Positions 1-11,610 of a stretch of 27,686 nt of DNA are shown piece by piece. Positions within the stretch are counted from its first letter, which is position 1. Each line of letters opens with the position of its first letter. The notes below the pieces were generated by a model. That model worked only from the letters and a program-made list of their open reading frames with translations. It ran no database searches and was not told the origin of the DNA. This DNA is from Sperchopsis tessellata. Lineage: Eukaryota > Arthropoda > Insecta > Coleoptera > Hydrophilidae. The translations under genes and the position numbers were made by a program. Location of the stretch: the NCBI GenBank assembly GCA_033557685.1, contig JAWQRN010000621.1, positions 1 to 27,686 of the forward strand, written 5' to 3'.

Positions 1-27
1 GATATATATATATATATATATATATAT
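1..27. repeat. (TA)n microsatellite at window edge
   Basis: An uninterrupted TA dinucleotide run opens the window after the first base and abuts a dispersed repeat that has a second copy near 21.8 kb. The array may continue outside the window. Its position at the repeat edge could mean that it is part of the element or its insertion site. Confidence 0.9.
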
Positions 28-285
28 TATACGGAGTTTTAAGTCGTGAATAGAAATCTTCGTGTATAAAATTCTTCGTCATATATAACACGCTTAATTG
101 AATGTTTATACCGATATCATGCTAAAGAGGGTGAAAATTACAGACTCGGTGCATCAAATCCACTAACAGCTTCAGATAGACTTGCTGGTTTCAAAGAGAG
201 TGACTGACGCTAACTCGCCGCCATGTTGGATGCTTCGAGAAGAGCATCGTTCGATTAAACAATGACCTGGCGTATGTGGGGAAGA
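27..285 (+). repeat. Dispersed interspersed repeat, copy A
   Basis: This stretch matches the reverse complement of 21718-21965 almost end to end by eye. Shared blocks include CACGAATAGAAATC-like, TTTATACCGAT, TACAGACTCG, CTAACTCGC, GCCATGTTGGATGC and TGACCTGGCGTAT. The copies differ by many substitutions and a few indels, so this is an old family rather than a recent duplication. No coding frame is evident. It could be a MITE, a SINE or a piece of an LTR; the sequence does not decide. It lies just beyond the gypsy remnant, so an LTR origin is possible but unproven. Confidence 0.8.
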
Positions 286-785
286 TGACGCAAGCCTATA
301 TAATATCACTTAAAGGGTACGGTTCTTCATTGAAGGGGCAAAACATATACAGTATGTTATCATTTCGACAGTGTTATCACAGGACTGTATAATGCTACAT
401 AGGAAAACATCGTTTATAGTAATCATTACTTCCGTTTATGTTATGGATATTTTTCTTACAACTTTGTCTCTTGAATTTTTTTTTAGTATTCTCACGGTCG
501 AGGGCGACAGAATCACCCGTCGCCAAGGCACATAAACGTCTAGTAGCCGCTGTGCGCCGATGCCATGATAGACAATGTTAAATATTTTCTAACCCTACGA
601 GAGATATTCATTTAAAATAAAAAATTAACTTTCCAGAACGGATGATAAGTTGCCGAAAATAAGCAGCAGTGCAATTAAAAATAGCGCAATAATTTTTGTG
701 TAAATTTAAAAAAAACGTGTTGAAATAGAAGACTGCAGAAAAACGACAATTTAAACACTAAAAGAAATCGCATTGGGAAAGACGA

Positions 786-2330
786 TCAAGTAGAATCTAC
801 ATTGAATCTCTGACACGCGAACATGATGCACGCAAATTCTAATAAACCCATCTCTCTTTGATACCAGAACAACAGGTAAGGCCCATGGACTACTGGTAGA
901 TTCCATGGCAGGGGCAAACGCCTTGGATGCTGCTTAATTGCGGTGGCACAACCAGTCTCCATCATATATTCTACCACATTGGCACGACTGTAGCCTTCCT
1001 TTCCGGTACAAATATGTCTTGAAATTACCTTAAAAGTTCTAGCACATGTTTTTCTTTTGTTGTTGATAAATCCATCAGATTATCGGCAATATTGCTTTTA
1101 ATTTCCTTACATAATCTTGATTTCTCATTTATGTGCACTGCATCTTCTTCACATCGGGCAACTGAAACGACTAGTTCTAGGGTACCAGAACTCCCTTCTT
1201 AATTTAATTTTCTATACAATATTCAGCAAAACCCATCCTGCAATCGTCCATTTCATTTGCAGTCTTAGTTTGGGTTATTATATATATATTGACCATAGGT
1301 CCAGGAAGGCCCAGACTGATTTCTTCATTATCTATTTTCAGTTACATCTCCTTTACATTAATAACAGCTCCATGACGGCTCATAAAATACAACCGAGGAT
1401 TGCTCCATCAACTACGTCTACTACAATCATATGTTGAACCATGGAATAACTTCCCAAAGTTATGCAAGCTATCGCTCTTCTACGAAATATAGCGTTATGA
1501 CTTGTAGCTATTCGCACGTGAACATTTGTTACGTTTTTTCAGATTTTCCCAGTTCACCATATCTGATCAGACTTAAAATATTGGCTCCTGTGTCTATCGT
1601 CAACTGACAGCTCTTCTTCCCAATACTACCATTAGTAACGAGACTTTTCACATGAAGCTGTATTCTAGATATTCTGGGGCCTTCCTTCATGTCCACCAGC
1701 ATATGCCCTTTAGTGTTGGCAGATTGTAGTTTCCCTGTGTTTTGTTTTCGCTGGCATTTCCCGAGGGCTCGACTCTCACTCGACAATTTCTGCGAATATG
1801 CCCCTCTTTTCCACACCTGTAGCAATTCATGTTCTTTAAATTTCTCTTATGGGTACTCACTTTGTAAAATTCAGCTTCCTGAGCCAGTGCGACTTTTATT
1901 GTTACTTATCGTATGTCCTTCCCTCTATATCGGTTATGTACAGCTTCAATTTCGAGCGTTGTACTCATGGATTCCCACAGATTTTTTTGCGGGTAGTTCT
2001 AAACTGTTAGTGAAATTTCCGGGTTTGTAAGGCCATTAACAAACATGTCTACTACGAATACAGACATGTCATCTTCTAGTAGATCTCCGTAGCTAAGTTT
2101 GGACATCGATCGCAGAATACCACCAACAACCACAATTGTCTGTGGAACACACAATTACCTCTACTCGAAATCATTAAATAGCGACGTATTCTTTTAGTAA
2201 GAACCTACTCTTGAGCTGTAATCTGTAATCAATCAGCTAGATGAAGTTACAGGTAAACCTCTAGTTCTGAGCGGGAAGCTTCAAAATTGCCCTTCGAAGG
2301 TCCCTGCTCATAATTACAAAATATTTACCC
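786..2330 (-). mobile_element. Degraded Ty3/gypsy LTR retrotransposon (gag-pol remnant)
   Basis: Read on the minus strand, the parts come in gypsy order. A Gag tail ends in a perfect CCHC zinc knuckle, C-x2-C-x4-H-x4-C, around 1791-1832. Next is an aspartic protease with the active-site string IDTGAN near 1580-1610. Then comes a linker reading VVDVVDGAILGC near 1390-1430, equivalent to the family's D-x-x-I-L-G segment. Last is the pre-RT block IKQHPRRLPL near 900-945. Several frameshifts and stops separate these pieces, and the Gag part upstream (about 1850-2330) is badly eroded. The reverse transcriptase, RNase H and integrase cannot be recognised below 786, so the copy is dead. LTRs were not securely identified. 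Order and motif identity make the family assignment strong; the outer limits are approximate. Confidence 0.82.
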
Positions 2331-5300
2331 GTTTTCTGCTTGACTAACTCACAATCGCCTTTGTCACACTTCCTTGATCATTTCTAGTATCCTTACCATC
2401 GAAAGACGGCTACTCAGAGCAAACATATACTTCAGCCGATACCATCTTTCCACAGAAGTATGTGAGAGGGTAGGTATAACGCCTTGCTTCGACAGACTTC
2501 AAGGAATCCTTGATCAAATAAGCTCTCCCGTACCATCCAAGGAAACCACGGAAGAAAATGATACTTTACTATTCAAACTTCTTGTTATTTTCTATATATT
2601 TCACAACTTCTTTTTATACTAGAAGTATATTATGTTAATTTTTCAGCAGCCAAAGAACACAGAGTGGGTATGATTAACTTGACTTGACTTGAAGTTTTCG
2701 CGGTCGAATTTTATATTCGCAGTTACTCTGTCGGGCAGCTGTTCTATAATATTTATTATTCTTTATTATACGACATATAACTTTTTTATTCTGTTATCGT
2801 CGTATCTTATACTTAATTACCTTTTATTTTATTCTCTTGAATGCTAAACATAAGATTTTAGATAACTTTGGACAGTATTTGGTCTGGTAGATATACTTGA
2901 GGTGTTGAGAGCTGTAATATTCGCATTGATGAAGTTGGCAGAGGTTCTTTGTATTCATTACTAGATAATCTGGTATGCTGTTTTGGCCTTATACTGGGTT
3001 AACACAAAACATACTTTAATATAATGGATATTAAAGGAGTTTGGGAAGTTAGTGTGTGACACTGAAGGTTGTTATTTACTGAGATAGCATATCAGATATA
3101 CCGTTGTGGCCATATACAAGGTCCAAGTAAATCTTACTACTCCTAGATCCAAATTATACCGGGGATATCTGTCTATGCTCATACCAATGTCAAGGAGTAG
3201 TTGGCAAGTGGAAATTTGAGTTTACGGTGAAGCTTCAACTTGTTCATGGTCTATTTTTAATTTATTTTATGTAACTATTTTATTCCGTTCATATATTTTA
3301 CGCACCTTAAATCTATTCATAATCACTTTGAAATGCACAGCGTTTTGAAATATTATAAAGCATGCTTGTTTATTACGTAAGTAACTATATGATATTATCT
3401 TGTATTGGAATACTGTACACCTTCTTGTATTTTCCTAATCATTGTATTGTTTCTGTTCACGGTGAGTTCCTATAATGTGTCCATCTTAGTTATCACACAT
3501 TCACACACAATCCAGCCGTTTTCTTTGTCACCTAAGGGAAGTGTTCTTTCGTAGAAAATTACATTCACATGTTTATTAATATGTTTATTTTTATTATAGT
3601 ATGTGTACACAGATGCAAGATATATACTCATTCCTAATGCTTAACCAATTTGGAATGACCATTATATTAATTTGTATGGAATTGTATAGTGTCTTGGAAG
3701 GGTAAGTTCATATTAGTACTATTTAACAGTGGCGTAGTTTAGAATCCAATTATCTATGCCTTTGCTCTTCAGTTGGAATATTGAGGAATTTTATAGTTTT
3801 GCGAAATTTAATGTATCAAATATATCTCAACCAGTAAAAAAGTATAGTTTAAAATATATATACGATAAAAAATATACAGCATCCTAAAAATAAAGATTAA
3901 CATTATTTATAAGTAAACAAAAAAATCTCAAAAAATAACCCTGATTAAATTACTTGATTTTCCTCAGCATAAAAGAGTAATACACATAAATTTAAGAGGA
4001 GACGAATACGAAAATTCACATAATGTACACACACCTTACATCCAAACGGTAAAAAAAAGTAAAATGCATGACAAAATTGGCCAGTAAAAAAATATTTTAC
4101 TCTAAACCAAAAGGAGTGAAACATCAGTAACATTTTAATGAAGTAGTTAATTTAAATAAAAATAAACATTGTTTTAATCTGATGTAATTTTATAAGAAAT
4201 AGATCCACGAAATAAGTAACGGAACCATCTGATATCAATGTATAGTGTGGCTATGAGGAATACAAAAATTAAATCAGACATATGCGATTTACACCTTGTG
4301 GACCCTGGAAATTTATTTTGCATGTCTATTTTGGATTTGGATAAAACTGCTATAAAAGTTACATATTATATGTACCTTAAATCAACAACCCAAGTGAACT
4401 AGAAGAGTAACATAAATTACGATATTTAACGCCGTAGACAAGAAGTAAAGACTAAGAGGGGATTACTATTAAAGAAAGACTTAACGCCATACGTAAAAGT
4501 CTCTCTAGATTCATAATGATAAAATATAGACGTCATAAAACATACAAAAGTAAGCAGATTTTCAGAAATTTTAATTATCTTCAGCTCTATCCATAAATTT
4601 AAAATCTGCACGTAACATACAATTTTCTGGTAAGTAGTATGCCTAGCCTTGTAAAGGTTTTGAAAAAGGTTATTTTTCGCCAGTTTTGGGAACATATTTA
4701 CAGCTTTAATATGTTTTTACTCTGGAGCTCGTTTTAATTGATTTTTTAAAAATCATTTGAGACTATTTATAATTACTTGTTATTATTCTTCATTTCTAAA
4801 TTTGTTTTATGTATCGGTTTGTCTCAAATGCTGTCTATATGTGAGAGTAATAAAAAATATGAACACAAATAGCACTGGACTGTAATAGCAAAATTAAGAG
4901 TAGTTTACATATAACGTTTAACCAATGTAGAAGCCAAGTGTTGAATGTGAATCTACACAAATTGGTAAATGACGGAAGAGAAGGTCAAAGGCATTTTGAT
5001 GTGCAATTACTGCTTGATATTTCTTAATGTTAGTTAAAATTTCCTAGTCACAACTGTATATACATCGATTAAAAACTATTTCTCGTAAAATGAAGCAATA
5101 GGGCACACATTCACCATACGAAATTTCGACATTCGATGTTCACCAGAGATATTAAGGCACTGTCTATTTACCGCGGTTTTTCGCCTTTACCCTTTTAGAT
5201 AACCGGAAAACATAGTTAATACCTAAGTAAAGAAATTTTCTATATGACTAAAAGAGAGGGTAACAATTACAGATTGAATTAAATTTAATGGATGTAAAAC

Positions 5301-5518
5301 ATGTACCTACCCCAGCTTGAAACTTTCATCAAGAATAAGCAAAAGGAAATAAAATGAACATTCCTAACAACTTACAAATAAAACTTAACAGATAACTAGA
5401 AACTAAACCAAATAATAATTTAATGGCGAAAAGACAAGAAAATTGTCAAATTCACGCTGTCAAAATCTTCAGTACGTTATTAAGTTTTTATAGGTATTGG
5501 ACCAATTTTTAACAACTA
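2331..5518. other. Intergenic stretch with no recognised gene
   Basis: I found no exon, RNA gene or recognisable transposon protein here on either strand. Open frames at 2374-2622 (+), 3945-4133 (-) and 4426-4695 (-) are short, AT-driven and match nothing I know. A small ACTTG/TTGAC pentanucleotide repeat lies near 2678-2694, beside a mildly GC-richer patch that could be a decayed LTR edge of the neighbouring gypsy remnant. Confidence 0.5.
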
Positions 5519-6547
5519 CCGTATCTGCTCTCCTAATTTGCGCCCCGCGTAAATTGCGCACCTTTATTTTTAAAGAATGATTTTTGATTTTATTTTCTAC
5601 TCCGCATATGGTATGAGTGAATGCTTTCCTGGACTATCAAGTTTTCTACCTCCGTAAAAAAAGATGGCTGAAAAATAAACAAGCACTGCCATGTTAGCGG
5701 TGACTGCAGATGGAGGTAAATTACCACCATTCGCATTTTTTAAAGGAAAACAATATCACCTGGTATACACGTGAGAGTCCAAGAAGGGGGGTGGAATGAC
5801 CAAGATTTAGGGAAGGATTGGGTGGTGAAAGTGGGGCGAAGAATACCTGGTGCTTTAGGTAAGCAGAGGGCTTAGCTGGTCCTAGATAGTTTCCTTAGTC
5901 ATTTTCACGAAAGTGTGAAAAAGTCACTTCAAACAGGGCGAACCGATATGGCTGTAATTCCAGAAGGTATAACCGCGCTTCTGCAACCGCTGAATATTTC
6001 TATAAGCAAACCATTCAAGGAATCACACGTACTCGAAGGGTGAACAAATGATGGATCTTGCAAACTTGGGATTGCATCTCATCTGAAGTGATTGCCAAAA
6101 GTTTCAAAAAGGCCGACATCTCTAATGCTTTAGATGGTACAGAAGATGATTTGGGAGGAGCATGAAGAAAGCCAAGACCAACGATTATTTGGCTAACGAA
6201 GACGACAGCTAATTATCTTCAGATGAACCGATTTAAAAGATATGCAACATTTGATTAAGATACCTATTAATGTTATCGTTTTTATATAAATTTTGATGTT
6301 TTAGGTATTTCTTGGAGATTTGCGGTTCTAATAATACAGTTTAAGATTATTTTACAATAACATTATACATAATATTATTAAAATCACAATAAAATTTTGA
6401 TAAAACGTATCTACCATATTCTCAATCATACTAGAATATAAGCTTTTTTCAAAACCTCCACTAAAAAAATCTACATATTTTACGCACCCCGATTTTTAAA
6501 CGATCGAAATAGCGAAAATGGTGTGCAAATTACCCGAACAAATACGG
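5519..6547 (+). mobile_element. Pogo/Tigger-like Tc1-mariner superfamily DNA transposon, defective
   Basis: The 1029-bp element has terminal inverted repeats. The left end is CCGTATCTGCTCTCCTAATT and the reverse-complemented right end is CCGTATTTGTTCGGGTAATT, both continuing TTGC. It is flanked by TA on both sides (5517-5518 and 6548-6549), the target site of this superfamily. Internal plus-strand frames carry pogo-type DDE transposase blocks: TADGGKLPPFAFFKGK-like near 5705-5755, LVLDSF near 5878-5895 (second catalytic Asp present), and VIPEGITALLQPLNISISKP near 5953-6012. In the last block the usual Asp after QPL is Asn. A C-terminal piece ending at TGA (6162-6164) follows. The N-terminal DNA-binding domains are absent and stops interrupt the rest, so it cannot encode a working transposase. 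Confidence 0.85.
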
Positions 6548-6640
6548 TATATAAATTAAAAGCAAGTTAAAGCAATTAGAATTCTATACAATATTGATTC
6601 CTTAAATATGGTAAAGTTGAGAAATGCATACAAGCATATA

Positions 6641-6980
6641 TGATTCTGTTTCTACTTTTGATTCTAAAGTTTCCATCTTATGTTTATCATGGCCTTGGTA
6701 AATAGTGGTCCTGACTGTAGGATTATTGTTTACGTCATTGTACCGCAACCAACTTTGTAAATTTGTATATTATGTTGCCTATATATTAGTACTGTTTTAG
6801 AAAAATTGTTCCGTCCAAGCTTATCTGGGAAAAACGGTCAACTAGATCCAATATACAAATTTACAAAGTTGGTTGCGGTACAATGACGTAAACAATAATC
6901 CTACAGTCAGGACCACTATTTACCAAGGCCATGATAAACATAAGATGGAAACTTTAGAATCAAAAGTAGAAACAGAATCA
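6641..6980. repeat. Perfect 131-bp inverted repeat (long hairpin)
   Basis: The left arm (6641-6771) is the exact reverse complement of the right arm (6850-6980); I compared the arms base by base and found no mismatch. The loop is 78 bp (6772-6849). Pairing stops abruptly at both outer and inner ends. The arms show no coding frame and no transposon terminus I recognise, and no target-site duplication is visible outside. If transcribed, the RNA would fold into a 131-bp perfect duplex. Alternatives are a recent inverted duplication, a fold-back element or a sequencing/assembly palindrome. Confidence 0.97.
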
Positions 6981-6989
6981 CAAATAAGA

Positions 6990-9640
6990 AGTGGATCCAA
7001 AGGGAGAGAGAAGGTAGTACAGAAACAAATTATTATATAGTTTTAGTAAATGTAGAATTATTATCTCACATCTGTAATTATATTTAATAGATTGAAGATG
7101 TAGTTTAATTTTCGATTATACCTTCGTAAACATCATGATTAATTCAATGTGAAATAAAGCCCAATGAACTAAACGAAACTAAAGTAGAAATTACGTTACA
7201 GCAAAGAACTATGGGGGTGACTTCATGGATGGTTTCTTGAAGGTTCCAGTAGAGGTTTTCACTATGTTACCGATATAGCCTGTACCTGTGTAAATAAAGA
7301 TAGCTGAGCTGATGTTTCATGACAAATGATAGTAGAAAGGTTTAACGATTATTATAAATTCTCCAGTTTGTAAGTTTAATATGGGAGTTCTCCAAGGTAA
7401 TATTAAAACCAGAAGAGTCTATAGAGTTGGCTATAGTAAAATTAAAAAGGAATGGTATGAAATAAATGCCAATCTCATACATGGTGATTGGCTTTAAATT
7501 TTGCAATAGATAGTCGATAGCCCTGTAGATTAATGAAGTTACTGAATAAACCTTTTGAGTAGTCTCTCTAAATATTAACTGAATACCTTAATAGAACTAC
7601 AGTTCATAGTCTGAGAATTTACACCGTACTATGTTTATCCAAGTGGTGCAGTTTTCAGTTATGACCAACTCCAGTTTGAAATTGGAAATGTCATACTTCA
7701 CGTTTGTCTTGTAGAAGTTTGAGGGCACTAGTGAGGTATGAAAGAATTACTGTAAGTCTGAGTGTGGCTATTGTTTTGAGTATTATTTTTTTGCTAGACG
7801 AGATTATCATCTGAATTTGTGAAAATGTGTATGGTAGGCTCTGCTACCTCCGAAAATGTGACATTTTTTGGGGAAGGGTGTGCAAGCTTTCTCGTTATAC
7901 CACGTCAGATCTAGGGGTGGTGTTAATCTATTATAAAGCAAAGTGGGATTGGCTTGTTTTCTTATACCTAATTTATTAGCGAAACAATTCGTAATAATCG
8001 AAATATTTAATCATGAACCAATGATAATTTTTATACAATGTTTAAAACCTTGATAATCCAAGATATTTGCAACAGCTGTACCTAGTAGTACAGTTGTTTC
8101 AGTAAATGTGTGGAAGAACATGGCATTGTCACCAGTGGGAGAAGATTGTTGAACCTAGTTTACGGAAGTGCCCTGCGAAAACAAAGGCAAATCATTATTT
8201 TGTGGTAGAAGTACTCCTATCACCAAAATTTAACAGAGTATGATACGAGCAAGAGCAATTTGCATATGTATTTTGAGATACAACTTTTAAGTTTATTCTT
8301 CGATGAAAATCAAATGAGGCATAATCTAGCGAGTTTGACCATCACAACGCACTCCTGAAGGATGAATAAACAGAAATTGACATGGTGACTTCAAAGTGTT
8401 CACATTTATAGTGAGTATACTTGGATGCAGGTATAGTTTGAGATACAGATTTATTTGTATTTGTCAGAAGCAAATATCGATGTAAAAATTTAGGGATACT
8501 ATTTTTAGTTAATGCAATTTAACTGCGATGTTTCATTAATCTTGTTTAAGAAGAAACTTACGAAGCTTCAACAAGGTTGGCATATCGTGGTGAATCTATA
8601 TTTCTGCCTCAAAAAAAATTTCGTTTTTAATAAAATAAAGTCTTAAATTGATAAAGAAGTTTGTGTACATATTAACAGTGTTAAGATTAAAATACTGTCT
8701 ATCTTCTAGTAGAAAGCTATCTTTTATTATCATATCTTCGGAGCAAAATGTCTTAACAGAATAATTAAACCCATTTACCAACAGTGAATTTACAAAGTAC
8801 ATTGTCGGCTCAAATAATGAACTAAGATAATAGTGAAATTTTGCAACATTTGCAACATTTTCAACATTTGTTAGTGTTATCATACACAAAGGATGAAAAA
8901 AATGTCTTTAAGATAGAAATAATTTATTTTGTTGGTAATGACGAGTTGATAATTGATGGCATTATAAATGGCCAAAAAATTTAAATACAAACGGTGGTCA
9001 CCAAAAATGTTAAGTTCTGTCTGCTTAGACCAGTTCATGGGTGAGTTACTTTTTTAAATAGCCAGAAAGTACAGTTTAAAAGTACAGATATTTTCCCTCC
9101 AACTGCCAAACTGGCAGCAAAGACTCAAAATAATGAATATAATTCAATTTAATGGATACAAAATATAATGCTTTCGGAAAATCAATGAAAACAAGTTCTA
9201 GAAAAGATTAGATTACCGCCGATAAAGCAGAGATTCAACCAAATAAGTTCTAATCCATAGTGCATTTCTGGAAGAGTGTCGAAGCTGTAAAGAAAAACCT
9301 AAAATCAATCACCATTTCAAAAAAAATAAAGGCAGACTACTTACTGAACGGATGTTCTAAAGGTACATTTAGTTTCTAGATTTATGAATTGGAATGACAT
9401 GAGTATCCTCTCAAGCATTGTGTAGCATGCCATGTTACAAAAAATAAATAACAATATGTAGCTGTTATATAAGATTGACCGTAACTTGTTATAGATTAAT
9501 GGATATATATATTGTCATTCTAAAATTTAACCAATTATCTGAAACACAAGTTATAAATGAAAATTAGCATACTGTTATTTATGAAGTTTAAAGGACTTAT
9601 AGCAATATTTTCGTTTGACTAATAGTAGATAATCTTCTCT
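6990..9640. other. Stretch upstream of odorant receptor exons, no exon identified
   Basis: This region should hold the remaining exons of the odorant receptor if they are close, but I could not find a convincing one. Splice-like sites occur (for example an acceptor near 7720 and donors near 7755 and 9043), but the enclosed peptides are short and not family-like. The minus-strand open frame at 8596-8889 matches nothing I know. A short tandem run of GCAACATTT-like 9-mers lies at about 8843-8873. Confidence 0.45.
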
Positions 9641-9650
9641 AAGTTGTAAG

Positions 9651-11610
9651 TATAACCTCAAATTGCAAGACTTTCACATAGGTGGTGTCCTGGATATTAT
9701 ATACGCCACTGTCATTTTAACTTATACGATTACTTATTTTTCATATTACCGTCTAAACTTCAGATCATTTGACCTGGAAACGCAATCTTACGTTATAATA
9801 TATTTTGGGTTGCTACTATTGGAATTAGGAGTATATTGCCTAGGATCAACATACATCACGAATGAGGTAGGTGTGTCTCAATGGTTCTGATTTTAGTATG
9901 AATAAGTAAGTAACCATCGAGAGGAGATTTTTTAACACAAAGTCAATTTTTGCTCCACAATTTTCAATCTTCCCTTGCTACCATAGGTCTTGAGCCTTTT
10001 GATCCTTACCTTTAGCGGACAAACAATTTCTTCAATGTAAATAACATCTCCCACAATTGCACAGAATATATTCAGTTCTTACAGCTTTGGTTAATTCTTG
10101 TAAATGCTGATCGAGTGTTCCAGACACATTGTATACCATATGTAGACTACATCTATTTTGATTCTGACTTTCTATATGTCCAGATCTTTCCTGTTCCTAA
10201 ATTTACTTTGAAAAGTGTTTAATGTATGATATCCTTTGTAAGCTGTGATATGCTGGAACAACTTACAGCCACCAAGATGGGGGAGGGAGGAAGCAGTAGG
10301 AGCATACAAGGGGGTACAATATAATAATGATAAAAAACAATTTAAAAGAAAATAAAATAAGTAAGGTTGCAAAAATAATGTATATTAAACTAATTAGTTG
10401 TAGCAGTAACTAAAAATAAATTAGAGTCCAATATAAAAGAATTGAGTAAAAAACTGAGTATAAAACAATAGTACACAAGATATAATAATAATGATATAAT
10501 GCATAAAATATATATACAATAGGTTTATAAATGAAATATATATGAGTAGATGCTTGGATATAATAAACAAAGTATATTTATGTACCAAGTATATTTTATA
10601 AAAGAATGTTAATATAGAAAGCAAAACTAAAAACTAACGAATGAAATGTGCTTATGGAGGAAGGTGTAAAGTAAAAAGGTGATTAGTAGAGAATGTTTAT
10701 CTGGCGACCGTTGCTTGCTGTGGCGGAACTCGGGCTTTTATAAGCACAGACGAAGGGTCGAAATTCAATGACGCTACCGCTAGAGGCTCTTTTCAAACCG
10801 TAAATATTAACCCCTAAATTGTTAATAATGTTTTAAGAATTTGGGTTAAAAAGTCACTGGATTTAGAATATATATTACCTAGCTCCATAAGCAACACACA
10901 AAAAAATGTTCTCAGTGTGCCAGGAACGAAATATCTACCCGCGTACAACACGCGGTCGGCCAATAATTAATGAATTAATTAATGGGGTAACAACTGTAAT
11001 ATTTCTTTTTGATCTCAAATTTCACAGTCTTATATGGTTAAAGTAAGAATGAAAGTATCAGCATGTTATGTAGTTTCCGATAAACCTCTGCCAAAATTTG
11101 ATTATTAAAGTCATATATATAAAATAACCGTAATAACCAAAGCAAAAAATCCTAGAGGATTGCTGACTGAAACAAGGCATTTGATTACCATCTATCAACA
11201 ACAAATTTATAAATGCTGAAAATATACTGACAACTTACAAGTAATTATAATTCCACTGTTAATAATTTTGTAATATTGATTTAACTAAATGAATGATTTA
11301 TTATTTGCAAAAATCAGATATATATTAATATTACATTTCAGAGCGCCAACACCTGTATTGCAATATACAATTCAAAATGGTATAATATAAGAGAGAAAAT
11401 TGTAGTACAGAATGTGCGACTTTTCATGATAAGAGCACAAAGACCAATTCAATTTAATGCTGGTGGCACTTATCTGATGAACATGGAAAGCTACATATCG
11501 GTATGGTAGTTAAACTATTCATTATTATAAATAATATTAATAATGTTTATTTGTAGGTTCTGAAAGCTGGTTTTTCATTTTACACTTATATGACACACAT
11601 TAAACGTTAA
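9651..11610 (+). CDS. Insect odorant receptor (7tm_6), C-terminal exons only
   Basis: Three exons give the last 142 residues of an insect odorant receptor, a ligand-gated cation channel subunit of sensory neuron membranes that works with Orco. Exon 9651-9866 (72 codons) encodes two hydrophobic segments and ends ...YITNE before a gtaggt donor. Exon 11342-11500 (53 codons) follows a strong acceptor (tacatttcag) and carries the family signatures YNSKWYN, then RAQRPIQF..GG.Y, then MESY. Exon 11557-11610 reads VLKAGFSFYTYMTHIKR and stop. All joints are phase 0, the intron positions typical of the C-terminal end of this family, and the last intron is only 56 bp. The 9651 start is the least certain border: its acceptor (ttgtaag) is weak and was chosen for phase and length. 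No frameshift or stop is seen. The N-terminal two-thirds were not found, so it may be a partial gene, have distant exons or be a pseudogene. Confidence 0.85.
10690..10960. other. GC-richer block inside an odorant receptor intron
   Basis: Within the AT-rich 1475-bp intron (9867-11341) this stretch is clearly richer in CG dinucleotides, with pieces such as CTGGCGACCG, AACTCGGGC and ACGCGGTCGGCC. There is no open frame or terminal repeat I can define. It looks like a fragment of a foreign interspersed repeat, but I cannot name the family. Confidence 0.35.

Noticed and set aside
7720..7756. Strong-looking acceptor followed by a short open piece and donor
   Set aside because: The enclosed exon would be under 50 bp and its peptide is not receptor-like.
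8596..8889. 97-residue minus-strand open frame
   Set aside because: AT-driven composition (Asn, Phe, Tyr, Ile), no motif and no supportive splice context; chance frame is more likely.
8968..9042. Possible first exon starting ATGGCCAAAAAATTTAAATA before a gtgagt donor
   Set aside because: Good donor and start, but the peptide does not resemble an odorant receptor N-terminus and cannot be linked by phase to the known exons.
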